A stretch of 64,000 nucleotides of DNA, taken from the NCBI RefSeq assembly GCF_003610235.1, contig NZ_RAPR01000001.1, positions 5,146,001 to 5,210,000 on the forward strand, given 5' to 3'. Positions 8,341 through 15,850 of this stretch are shown piece after piece. Position 1 is the stretch's first letter, and every line of letters begins with the position of its first letter. The position numbers and the translations under genes are program-made. The notes under the pieces are model-generated. The model saw only the letters and a program-made list of their open reading frames with translations. It was not told the DNA's origin and ran no database searches. This stretch comes from Catellatospora citrea (GTDB taxonomy: Bacteria; Actinomycetota; Actinomycetes; Mycobacteriales; Micromonosporaceae).

Positions 8341-9389
8341 GCCTTCTCCCGGCTGCGCTCGTCGGCGGCATGAGCGGAACCGGGCTCCGGGATCCGCAGC
8401 AGCTCCCCGGCGTAGACCTTGCGCACCACGTCCTCGATGGCCGGTTCGTCCAGGTGCAGCTCGCCGACCTCGACGACATCCAGCACCCCGGCGATGATCT
8501 GCCCGGCGGTGTGGGTGAAGCGGTCGAAGGTGACGGTGACCTCGGTCGGGCTGTCGCCCGCGACGACCTCGACGTCGGGCAGCCGCTCGGCGAGCTTCTC
8601 GACCGGGGTCGGCTCGGCCAGTTGCAGGCGCATCCGGCGTACCCGGGCGAAGCGGTCCTTCATCTGCGCCAGCGGACCGTCGAAGATCTTGCGGCCCTCG
8701 TCGATGATGACGATCCGCTCGCACACGTCCTCGATGTCGCCCAGGTCATGGGTGGTCAGCATCAGCGTGGTGCCGTCCTCGCGCAGCTCGCGCAGGAACT
8801 GCCGGACCCGGTCCTTGACCGAGATGTCGAGCCCGATGGTCGGCTCGTCCAGGTAGACGATCTTCGGCTGGTGCAGCAGCGCCGCCGCCAGGTCGGCGCG
8901 CATGCGCTGGCCGAGCGACAGCTTGCGGGCCACCACGGGCAGCAGGTCGGCCAGGCCGAGCACCTCGTCGAGGCGTTCCAGGCGCTGCTTGTAGAAGGCG
9001 GGGCTCAGGTCGTACATGTCGCGCAGCAGGCCCAGCGACTCGCGGACCGGCAGGTCCCACCACAGCTGGGTGCGCTGGCCGAACAGCACGCCGATGTTGC
9101 GGGCGTTGACCACCCGGTCGGTGTGCGGCTCGGCCCCGGCCACCCGCACCGTGCCCGCGGTCGGCACCAGGATGCCGGTGAGCAGCTTGATCGTGGTGGA
9201 TTTGCCCGCGCCGTTGGGCCCCACGTACGCCACGGACTCGCCCGCCTCGATGGACAGGTCGATGCCGTCCACCGCCCGGAAGTCCTTGAACCTCCGCTGC
9301 ACCAGATGTTTCAGCGAGCCGCGCAGACCCGGATCCTTCTCGGGCCGACGGAAGATCTTCGTCAGGCCACGGGCCTCCACCAACGACAT
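8337..9389 (-). CDS. ABC-2 exporter ATP-binding protein
   Basis: A 350-residue ATPase with Walker A GPNGAGKST, Q-loop FGQRTQLWWDLPV, Walker B IVYLDEPTIGLD and switch His in LTTHD. The signature reads LSLGQRM instead of LSGGQ, which is usual in this DUF990-linked subfamily along with the N-terminal insertion FRRPEKDPGLRGSLKHL and the ~100-residue C-terminal extension. First gene of the three-gene exporter operon. The start region is 105 bp from divergent prmC, so the two may share a control region. Confidence 0.92.
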   Translation of the reverse strand: MSLVEARGLTKIFRRPEKDPGLRGSLKHLVQRRFKDFRAVDGIDLSIEAGESVAYVGPNGAGKSTTIKLLTGILVPTAGTVRVAGAEPHTDRVVNARNIGVLFGQRTQLWWDLPVRESLGLLRDMYDLSPAFYKQRLERLDEVLGLADLLPVVARKLSLGQRMRADLAAALLHQPKIVYLDEPTIGLDISVKDRVRQFLRELREDGTTLMLTTHDLGDIEDVCERIVIIDEGRKIFDGPLAQMKDRFARVRRMRLQLAEPTPVEKLAERLPDVEVVAGDSPTEVTVTFDRFTHTAGQIIAGVLDVVEVGELHLDEPAIEDVVRKVYAGELLRIPEPGSAHAADERSREKA

Positions 9390-9494
9390 GCGCCGACCAT
9401 GTCAGCGTGCTCCCGAGGGGTCAACCGGATTCTCGCGCACCGTCCCGGTGCGGGGCCCGGCCGGTTCCTCTCCCGCAGCCGCTAGGTTGATCGG

Positions 9495-10307
9495 GTGCCC
9501 GTGCTCTCCGCCCAGCTCCGCGCCGCCGCAGCCCGACTCGCCGCGGCCGGGATCGACTCGCCCCGGGTCGAGGCGGAGCTGCTGGCCGCGCACGTGCTCG
9601 GGGTCGCCCGCGGCCGCCTGCTGCTGATCGACGACGTCACCGACCCGCAGGCCGAGGCCCTGGCCGAGCTGGTGCGCCGCCGCGCCGAGCGGGTGCCGCT
9701 GCAGCACCTGACCGGCACCGCCCCGTTCCTCGACCGGGAGCTGCTGGTCGGCCCCGGTGTGTTCATCCCGCGCCCGGAGACGGAGCTGCTGGCCCGGTGG
9801 GGGATCGAGTCGCTGCGCGGGGTGGCCGACCCGGTCGTCCTGGACCTGTGCAGCGGATCCGGCGCGCTGGCCGTCGCGCTGGCCGACGCGCGCCCCGACG
9901 CGACCGTGTACGCCGTCGAACGCAGCGACGACGCCCTGCCCTGGCTGCGCCGCAACGTCGCCGGAACACAGGTCGAGGTGATCCCCGGCGACGTCCGCGA
10001 CGTCGCGCTGCCCGCCCCGGCCGACCTGGTCCTGTGCAACCCGCCCTACGTGCCGCTGTCCGTGGCGGTGCCGCCCGAGGTCGCGCACGACCCCGCCGAG
10101 GCGGTCTTCTCCGGCGAGCACGGCCTCGACCTCATCCCCGTGATCATCGCCCGCGCCGCCGAGGTGCTCCGCGACGGCGGCCGCCTCGGCATCGAGCACG
10201 ACGACACCCATACCCCCGCCATGGCCGCCCTCCTCACCGGCTGGCGCGCCGTCACCACCCACCCCGACCTCGCCGGCCGCCCCCGCTTCACCACCGCCCT
10301 GAAGTAG
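9495..10307 (+). CDS. prmC: Release factor glutamine methyltransferase
   Basis: A 270-residue S-adenosylmethionine-dependent N5-glutamine methyltransferase. It shows the N-terminal helical domain, LQHLTGTAPFLDRELLVGPGVFIPRPETELL, the SAM-binding DLCSGSGALAVALA, and the catalytic NPPY motif (from Asn182). It methylates the GGQ glutamine of RF1 and RF2 and belongs with prfA functionally. The start is GTG at 9495, preceded by a weak purine stretch. The last ~25 residues (RAVTTHPDLAGRPRFTTAL) are the normal C-terminal end, so the gene is complete. Confidence 0.96.
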   Translation: MPVLSAQLRAAAARLAAAGIDSPRVEAELLAAHVLGVARGRLLLIDDVTDPQAEALAELVRRRAERVPLQHLTGTAPFLDRELLVGPGVFIPRPETELLARWGIESLRGVADPVVLDLCSGSGALAVALADARPDATVYAVERSDDALPWLRRNVAGTQVEVIPGDVRDVALPAPADLVLCNPPYVPLSVAVPPEVAHDPAEAVFSGEHGLDLIPVIIARAAEVLRDGGRLGIEHDDTHTPAMAALLTGWRAVTTHPDLAGRPRFTTALK

Positions 10308-10317
10308 GAAGCCGCCC

Positions 10318-10361
10318 GTCCGCCGCGCGATCGCGGGGTGTGGTGGGGGAGGGCGGCGGAC
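10318..10361 (+). terminator. Possible hairpin after prmC
   Basis: Arms GTCCGCCGC (10318-10326) and GCGGCGGAC (10353-10361) flank a G-rich 26-nt spacer. There is no T-tract, so the terminator assignment is tentative; sua5 follows about 50 nt later on the same strand. Confidence 0.35.
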
Positions 10362-10408
10362 CTGCTGTCCGGTGGGTGGGAGGCGTGTGTGCCGAATGCG
10401 AACAGCGC

Positions 10409-11077
10409 ATGACAGACTGGCTCACCGTGAGGCTCTACGACTGCCGCGACGTCGTCGAACGTGACCGGGGGATCCAGGCCGCGATCGACGCCGTATCCAG
10501 TGGCGACCTTGTGGTCCTGCCGACCGACACGGTGTACGGCATCGGTGCCGACGCCTTCAAGCCCTGGGCGGTGACCAACCTGCTCAGCGCCAAGGGGCGG
10601 GGCCGGCACATGCCGCCGCCGGTGCTGGTCGGCTCCCGGCACACCCTGGACGGCCTGGTGATGCGGCTGCCGTCGGTGGCCCGTGACCTGGTCGAGGCCT
10701 TCTGGCCGGGCGCGCTGACGATCGTCGTCGAGCAGGCGCCGAGCCTGCAGTGGGATCTCGGGGAGACCGGCGGCACGGTGGCCGTACGCATGCCCCTGCA
10801 CCCCGTCGCGCTGGAGGTGCTGCGCAAGACCGGCCCGATGGCCGTCTCCTCGGCGAACCTCACCGGCCAGCCCGCGGCGCTCACCGCCGAGCAGGCCCGC
10901 GAACAGCTCAGCTACAAGGTCAGCGTGTACCTGGAGGCGGGGGAGTGCCCCAGCCCGGTGCCGTCGACGATCGTGGACGTCACCGGCGACCGGCCGCGGG
11001 TGCTGCGCGCCGGGGCGATCAGCCTCGACCAGCTGCGCGAGGTCGCCGACGACATCGCCGGTCCGGAGGAGTCGTGA
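10409..11077 (+). CDS. L-threonylcarbamoyladenylate synthase (Sua5/YwlC family)
   Basis: A 222-residue YrdC-fold enzyme that makes threonylcarbamoyl-AMP for the t6A37 modification of ANN-decoding tRNAs. Typical segments are GDLVVLPTDTVYGIGADAF, the KGRG loop, FWPGALTIVV, VAVRMPLHP, SSANLTGQPA and PSTIVDVTG. It is the short, YrdC-only form without the C-terminal Sua5 domain. I use the ATG at 10409; a GTG at 10427 (VRLYDC) would also give a normal protein, and neither has a strong ribosome binding site. The stop overlaps the ATG of the phosphatase gene by one base (TGATG). The prmC-sua5 adjacency is widespread. Confidence 0.93.
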   Translation: MTDWLTVRLYDCRDVVERDRGIQAAIDAVSSGDLVVLPTDTVYGIGADAFKPWAVTNLLSAKGRGRHMPPPVLVGSRHTLDGLVMRLPSVARDLVEAFWPGALTIVVEQAPSLQWDLGETGGTVAVRMPLHPVALEVLRKTGPMAVSSANLTGQPAALTAEQAREQLSYKVSVYLEAGECPSPVPSTIVDVTGDRPRVLRAGAISLDQLREVADDIAGPEES

Positions 11078-11679
11078 TGGCGCCGTTCACGGTCCTGCAC
11101 GTGTGCATGGGCAACATCTGCCGGTCCCCGATGGCCGAGCGCCTGCTCGCGCTGGCGGTCACCGAGCAGGCCGGCCCGGTGGGCGCCGACCTGGTGCTGT
11201 CGCATTCCGCCGGCACCGGCGGCTGGCACGAGGGCGAGGAGATGAACCCGCCCGCGGCCCGCCAGGTGCGCTCGCGCGGCGGCTCGCCCGACGACTTCAG
11301 CGCCCGCAAGCTGCGCGCGGAGCACATCGAGGCGGCGGACCTGATCCTGACCGCGACCGCCGACCAGTACGACTACGTGGTCGCGCTGCGCCCCGACGCC
11401 GCCGACCGCACCTTCGTGCTCGGCGAGTTCGGCCGTTTGCTCCCTGGCGTCGACCCGTCGACCCTTCCCCCCGCCGACCGCACCCCCGACGCGGTGTACA
11501 CCCGCGGGGTGGCCCTCGTCGCCGCCGTCGCCGCCGCCCGCAACGGCGAACCGGCCCAGGCCAAGGACGACCTCGACGACCCGTGGGGCCGCGGCGACCA
11601 GGTCTTCGCCCGCGTCGCCGACGAGATCCAGTCCACCGTCCACCCCCTCACCGCAGTCCTCCTCCCCCCACTGCCGTGA
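11077..11679 (+). CDS. Low-molecular-weight protein-tyrosine phosphatase
   Basis: A 200-residue phosphatase with the P-loop VCMGNICRSPMAERLL (C-X5-R-S) near the N-terminus and the general-acid Asp probably in LDDPWGRG. The fold elements SAGTGGWHEG and LRAEHIEAADLILT are typical of LMW-PTP. Length is slightly above the usual 150-165 because of a longer middle. Translationally coupled to sua5 (overlap TGATG), as in other actinobacteria. The physiological substrate is unknown. Confidence 0.9.
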   Translation: MAPFTVLHVCMGNICRSPMAERLLALAVTEQAGPVGADLVLSHSAGTGGWHEGEEMNPPAARQVRSRGGSPDDFSARKLRAEHIEAADLILTATADQYDYVVALRPDAADRTFVLGEFGRLLPGVDPSTLPPADRTPDAVYTRGVALVAAVAAARNGEPAQAKDDLDDPWGRGDQVFARVADEIQSTVHPLTAVLLPPLP

Positions 11680-11700
11680 CCAACCCCACGCCCCCACCTG

Positions 11701-11760
11701 GTTGATCATGAACCTGTGGCACGGTTGGTCGGCGTGTCGTTGGCACAACATCCTGATGAC
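11701..11760. repeat. Palindrome family C, copy 1 (degenerate)
   Basis: Begins GTTGATCATGAACCTGTGGC and ends in an imperfect inverse, TGGCACAACATCCTGATGAC. Better copies occur at 12173-12233 and 31724-31778. Copies 1 and 2 bracket the small membrane-protein gene 11772-12173. Confidence 0.6.
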
Positions 11761-11771
11761 CTTGAGGCGTG

Positions 11772-12173
11772 ATGCTCGGTAAGCGGCTGAAGTTCCTGCC
11801 GTTCATGCTCGGCGTGACCGCGGTGGTGGCCGTGGTGGCGCCGCTGGTGGCGTACCTGGTGGTCGGGTCGCAGGCGGCGTTGGGCGTGCTGGCGGGGGTG
11901 GCCCTGGTGGCGGCGAGTTACCTGCTGTCCAGCTTCGTGATCGCCTGGGCGGACTCGATCAGCCCGAAGCTGGTGCTGTCGGTCGGGCTGCTGATGTATG
12001 GCGTCAAGTTCACCGTGCTGTTCCTGGTGCTGGCCGTGATCGCGCAGACGGGCTGGGCGGGCCTGCGGCCCATGGCGATCGGCATCGGCATCGCCGCGAT
12101 CGCGTGGACCATCGGCCACGCCTGGTGGCTCTGGCACGCCAAGATCCCCTACATCGACGAGCCGCAGAAATAG
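11772..12173 (+). CDS. Putative ATP synthase protein I-like membrane protein
   Basis: A 133-residue protein with four hydrophobic spans (roughly residues 10-30, 35-57, 68-88 and 94-120) and a short charged C-terminus (HAKIPYIDEPQK). Size, topology and position upstream of the ATP synthase genes fit the AtpI/UncI assembly-factor family, but no diagnostic motif is visible, so the call is tentative. ATG at 11772 follows GAGG by 4 nt. The gene is bracketed by two family C palindromes and separated from atpZ by an oppositely oriented lipoprotein gene, so it is not in the main atp operon. Confidence 0.6.
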   Translation: MLGKRLKFLPFMLGVTAVVAVVAPLVAYLVVGSQAALGVLAGVALVAASYLLSSFVIAWADSISPKLVLSVGLLMYGVKFTVLFLVLAVIAQTGWAGLRPMAIGIGIAAIAWTIGHAWWLWHAKIPYIDEPQK

Positions 12174-12233
12174 TTGATCATGAAGTTGTGGCCGTGACGC
12201 GCCGTCGAACCGTGCCATAAGTTCATGATCAAC
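12173..12233. repeat. Palindrome family C, copy 2
   Basis: Arms GTTGATCATGAAGTTGTGGC and GCCATAAGTTCATGATCAAC pair with two mismatches around the centre CGTGACGCGCCGTCGAACCGT. The centre is nearly identical to that of copy 3 at 31724. It lies between the convergent AtpI-like and lipoprotein genes, starting at the last base of the former. Confidence 0.8.
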
Positions 12234-12247
12234 CCGGTTGTCGCGGG

Positions 12248-12706
12248 TCAGCCGAAGATGGGTGGGCGGCAGGGGTCCTTGACGGCGCCGGAGATGAGGT
12301 TGTCGCCCTCGGTGTCCTTGCGGGAGGTGCGCGACCAGTCGACGACGGTGCGGAAGGTGCCGGTGCGGCAGCTGATGCTCAGGTCCTTGGACTGGTACTT
12401 CAGTTCGGCGGCGTAGGTGGCCTTGCCCTTGAGGGTGTGTGTGCGGGAGGCCACACTGCGCCATACGTCACCGTCGCGGCGTTCGATTTTGATCTTCAGA
12501 ACCAGGCTCTCGGCGCCGGGGGTGGCGCACCGGTAGCGGACGCGCCCGGCGAAGCTGTCCCGGTCCTCGGCGGCCTTCGGACCATCGACGACGACCGTGC
12601 AGTGCACCGGCTTGGTCGATTCCCGGTCGTCGTTGCCGCGTGGCTCACAACCGCTGCTCAATGCTGTGAGCAGCACGAAAACTACAGGTATCGTGAGCTT
12701 GCGCAT
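12248..12706 (-). CDS. Putative lipoprotein
   Basis: A 152-residue protein of unknown function. The N-terminus MRKLTIPVVFVLLTALSSGC is a type II signal peptide with lipobox LSSGC (Cys20), so it should be anchored to the outer face of the membrane. The mature part has four further cysteines (CTVVVDG, RCATPG, SCRTG, DPCRPP), which could form two disulphides, and alternating beta strands. It lies opposite to the surrounding atp genes. No family recognised. Confidence 0.75.
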   Translation of the reverse strand: MRKLTIPVVFVLLTALSSGCEPRGNDDRESTKPVHCTVVVDGPKAAEDRDSFAGRVRYRCATPGAESLVLKIKIERRDGDVWRSVASRTHTLKGKATYAAELKYQSKDLSISCRTGTFRTVVDWSRTSRKDTEGDNLISGAVKDPCRPPIFG

Positions 12707-12888
12707 TGCCGCACCGCCGTGGGGGAGAACGGAAGGGTTGTCTCCATCTCAGCGGTTCGACGCGGTTAAATCAACATCGATCTCATCCTTGTGGAAGTTG
12801 ACGTGCTGTCGACCTGGTGATGAACATCGCTCGCGTACGGGGGGTGCGTCGTCCGCTGCAGGGGGTGGCTGATATTGTTCGCCGCGTC

Positions 12889-13104
12889 ATGGCCGATGAC
12901 CAGCCTCCGAAGCGCCCTCACACAGAGGGCGCCGATGCGGGTTGGGCGGCCATCGGGTATCTCCTCGGCGGAATGTTCGTCTGGGGAGGGGTCGGGTGGC
13001 TCATCGATAAGTGGCTGGGACTCCCCAACGTCGGGCTGTTGATCGGTTTGATCGGCGGCGCGGCCGCCGGGGTCTATCTGACCGTGAAAAGACTGGACGG
13101 GTGA
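12889..13104 (+). CDS. atpZ: AtpZ/AtpI-type small ATP synthase protein
   Basis: A 71-residue protein with two membrane helices, AAIGYLLGGMFVWGGVGWLIDKWLG and a second Gly-rich helix GLLIGLIGGAAAGVYLTV. This matches the AtpZ / F0F1-ATPase subunit family, which occurs at the head of atp operons and is linked to c-ring assembly or Mg2+ uptake. I choose the ATG at 12889 (MADDQPP); longer readings from 12817 add atypical sequence. There is no Shine-Dalgarno; TATTGT at 12873-12878 could be a -10 box for a leaderless transcript. atpB follows 28 nt later. Confidence 0.8.
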   Translation: MADDQPPKRPHTEGADAGWAAIGYLLGGMFVWGGVGWLIDKWLGLPNVGLLIGLIGGAAAGVYLTVKRLDG

Positions 13105-13132
13105 CCGTGCCCGATCGACGGAGGATGACAGG

Positions 13133-13933
13133 TTGATTACGCAGCCGGGTTTCCTTGCCTCGGAGTTTCCCCCTGGCGTGGATGTCTTCGACTACAAGAC
13201 CCTGATCCCGTCGCTCGAAGGCAGCATGTGGGCCGGAGCCTTCACCAAGCTGAGCCTCCTGGTCTGGATGGCGGTCGCCATCGTCATCGTCTTCTTCCTC
13301 GTGACGTACCGCAACCCCACGCTGGTGCCGACCAAGAAGCAGTGGCTCGCCGAGTCGGTCTACGGCGTCGTGCGCAACAACATCGCCACTGACATCATCG
13401 GCCCGCAGGGCGTGCGCTTCGCGCCGTACCTGGCGACGATCTTCTGCTTCGTCTTCGTGACGAACCTGTGGAGCATCGTGCCGTTCGCGCAGATCTCCCC
13501 CAACTCTCACCTGGCCTTCCCGGCCGTGCTGGCTGTGCTGACCTGGCTGGTCTACATCGGCCTCGGCATCAAGAAGCACGGCCTGCTGGGTTACCTCAAG
13601 CACTCCACGGTGCAGCCGGGCGTGCCGTGGTGGGTGCACCCGATCCTGGTTCCGATCGAGTTCCTCTCGAACCTGATCCTGCGCCCGATCACGCTGGCCG
13701 TCCGTCTCTTCGCGAACATGTTCGCCGGCCACATGATCCTGCTGGTGTTCACCCTCGGTGGCGTGGCCCTGTGGAACGCGGGCCCGCTGCTGCTGAAGCC
13801 CGCCGCGATCGGCAGCTGGGTGTTCGCCGTCGTGATGACGCTGTTCGAGCTGTTCATCCTCAGCCTGCAGGCATACGTGTTCACGCTGCTGTCGGCGACC
13901 TACTTCCAGAGCTCGATCTCCGAAGAGCACTGA
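13133..13933 (+). CDS. atpB: F0F1 ATP synthase subunit a
   Basis: A 266-residue integral membrane subunit that forms the proton half-channels. The essential arginine lies in ILRPITLAVRLFANMFAGHMI; the last helix FELFILSLQAYVFTLLSATYF is also canonical. Translation starts at a TTG (13133) preceded by GGAGG at 13120-13124, 8 nt upstream, giving MITQPGFL. First large gene of the operon atpZ-B-E-F-H-A-G-D. Confidence 0.97.
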   Translation: MITQPGFLASEFPPGVDVFDYKTLIPSLEGSMWAGAFTKLSLLVWMAVAIVIVFFLVTYRNPTLVPTKKQWLAESVYGVVRNNIATDIIGPQGVRFAPYLATIFCFVFVTNLWSIVPFAQISPNSHLAFPAVLAVLTWLVYIGLGIKKHGLLGYLKHSTVQPGVPWWVHPILVPIEFLSNLILRPITLAVRLFANMFAGHMILLVFTLGGVALWNAGPLLLKPAAIGSWVFAVVMTLFELFILSLQAYVFTLLSATYFQSSISEEH

Positions 13934-14068
13934 GCTCCGGCGCACCGAGACACCCGCGCCGCGTGGCGCGACACACTCTGGCTTTCGATCCACAACTGAA
14001 GATCGCTCATACCTGTAACCAAAAACGTGCGCGTGACTGGCACGCGTCGAACTCAGGAGGAAACCAAC

Positions 14069-14275
14069 ATGACCGGCAGCCTTAACGTCATCGGCTACGG
14101 CATCGCCGCCCTCGGCCCGGGTATCGGCGTGGGTCTGGTCTTCGCCGCCTACATCCAGGCGACCGCCCGTCAGCCCGAGAGCGCCGGCCTCACCCGCACC
14201 TACATGTTCATGGGCTTCGCCGTCGTCGAGGCGCTGGCCCTGCTGGGCCTGGTTCTCGCGTTCGCCATCAAGTAA
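14069..14275 (+). CDS. atpE: F0F1 ATP synthase subunit c
   Basis: A 68-residue proteolipid that forms the rotor ring. Helix 1 has the glycine pattern GPGIGVG, the loop is ARQPE, and helix 2 has the ion-binding glutamate in GFAVVEALALLG. A strong ribosome binding site CAGGAGG (14054-14060) precedes the ATG by 8 nt, in line with the high stoichiometry of this subunit. The 135-bp gap from atpB contains no other gene. Confidence 0.97.
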   Translation: MTGSLNVIGYGIAALGPGIGVGLVFAAYIQATARQPESAGLTRTYMFMGFAVVEALALLGLVLAFAIK

Positions 14276-14349
14276 GTAGCGAGCCCGAGCGCCGAGCCGA
14301 TCCGGTGACCGGTCCGCGACGGCCGGTCACCGCCGAAGGGGAGTGACCT

Positions 14350-14901
14350 ATGTACATCGCACAAGAGGCGCCTGGCGCGCCCGCTGAGCACGCTGAATAC
14401 AACGTGCTCGGTGTGCCGCTGGCTGAGGTGATCGTCGGCCTCATCGCCTTCGGCGTCCTGCTGTTCGTGCTGACCAAGTTCGTGTTCCCGCGTATGGAGA
14501 GCATGTTCCAGCAGCGCGTCGAGGCCATCGAGGGTGGTCTCGTCAAGGCGGAGAAGGCTCAGGCCGAGGCCGCGGCCCTGCTGTCGCAGTACAAGGCGCA
14601 GCTGGCCGAGGCTCGCACGGAGGCCGCGCGCATCCGTGACGAGGCCCGCGCCGACGCCGAGGGCATCCGTGCCGACGTGCTCGGCAAGGCCCGCGAGGAG
14701 TCCGACCGCATCATCGCGGCCGGTCGCGAGCAGCTGGCCGGCGAGCGGGCGAGCATCGTCCGTGAGCTGCGCACCGAGATGGGTTCGCTCGCGGTCAGCC
14801 TGGCCGGCAAGATCGTTGGCGAGTCGCTGGAGGACGAGGCCCGTCGTCGTGGCACCGTCGAGCGCGCGCTCGCGGACCTCGAGAGCGCCGGAGCCCGCTG
14901 A
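14350..14901 (+). CDS. atpF: F0F1 ATP synthase subunit b
   Basis: A 183-residue peripheral-stalk subunit. One membrane helix (AEVIVGLIAFGVLLFVLTKFVF, about residues 24-45) is followed by a long charged helix with repeats such as KAEKAQAEAAALLSQYKAQL and RDEARADAEGIRADV. GGGGAG lies just upstream of the ATG. The stop overlaps the atpH start (TGATG). Confidence 0.96.
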   Translation: MYIAQEAPGAPAEHAEYNVLGVPLAEVIVGLIAFGVLLFVLTKFVFPRMESMFQQRVEAIEGGLVKAEKAQAEAAALLSQYKAQLAEARTEAARIRDEARADAEGIRADVLGKAREESDRIIAAGREQLAGERASIVRELRTEMGSLAVSLAGKIVGESLEDEARRRGTVERALADLESAGAR

Positions 14902-15722
14902 TGCAGGCGGCAAGCCGAGAGTCGTACGCCGCGGCGCGCGCGGCGCTGGAGGCCTCCACGGGAGGCGCCGGCGCCGCCGCCACGGCGGTGACCGCGCAGG
15001 AGCTGCTGTCCTTCGCGGATCTGCTGGCTCGCGAGCCGCGGCTGCGCCGCGCGCTGTCCGACCCCTCCCGTCCCGGCGAGGAGCGCGGCGAGCTCGCCGC
15101 GGGCCTGCTGGCGGGCAAGGTCGGCCAGGGCACGGTCGACCTCGTCAAGGTGCTCGCGTCCGGCCGCTGGTCGGCCGCGTCGGAGCTGCTGGAGGCCGCT
15201 GAGCGGCTCGGCGTCGACGCGCTGCTGGCCTCGGCCGAGCTGGCCGGCGACCTCAACGAGGTCGAGGACGAGCTGTTCCGCTTCGGGCAGATCGTCGACG
15301 GCGACCCGCAGCTGGCCGCCACGATCGGCGAGTTCGTCGTGCCGGTGGCGCGCCGGGCCGAGCTGGTCCGGGGTCTGCTCCAGGGCAAGGCGAAGCCGGT
15401 CACGGTGACTCTGGCGGAGCTGGCGGTGCGGGGCTTCGGCGGCCGCACGTTCGGCAACGGCATCACCCGCCTGGTGGAGCTGGCCGCGGAGCGCCGCGAG
15501 GCGCAGGTCGCCTACGTCACGGTCGCCGAGTCGCTGACCGAGGCGGAGGAGGCCCGGCTGGCCTCGTCCCTGTCCGCCATCTACGGCCGTCAGGTCTCGG
15601 TGAAGGTAACCGTCGACCCCGCGGTGCTGGGTGGGCTGCGCGTGCAGGTCGGCAGCGACCTCTACGACGGCACCATCGCACGGCGGCTGGCCGCAGTCCG
15701 CAACGCGCTCGCCGGCAAGTGA
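14901..15722 (+). CDS. atpH: F0F1 ATP synthase subunit delta
   Basis: A 273-residue delta subunit, which links the peripheral stalk to the F1 head. It starts MQAASRESYAAARAAL and ends with the conserved VDPAVLGGLRVQVGSDLYDGTIARRL. It is longer than the E. coli subunit (177 residues), as is usual in actinobacteria. Its ATG overlaps the atpF stop by one base. Confidence 0.96.
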   Translation: MQAASRESYAAARAALEASTGGAGAAATAVTAQELLSFADLLAREPRLRRALSDPSRPGEERGELAAGLLAGKVGQGTVDLVKVLASGRWSAASELLEAAERLGVDALLASAELAGDLNEVEDELFRFGQIVDGDPQLAATIGEFVVPVARRAELVRGLLQGKAKPVTVTLAELAVRGFGGRTFGNGITRLVELAAERREAQVAYVTVAESLTEAEEARLASSLSAIYGRQVSVKVTVDPAVLGGLRVQVGSDLYDGTIARRLAAVRNALAGK

Positions 15723-15850
15723 GCGCCGGAGTGCCGGCTGACGCCTGGATGCGCCGCTTGAGCGGTGGCGCGCCGGGACGAACCGCACTCCGTGAGAACC
15801 GCAACCGAACCTGACTTTTGACAGTCACGACACCCGTTAGGAAGCTGAGG

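Noticed and set aside
12797..12888. Clear promoter for the atp operon
   Set aside because: A TTGACG box and a TATTGT box exist, but are not at compatible spacing with each other; left as a comment under atpZ.
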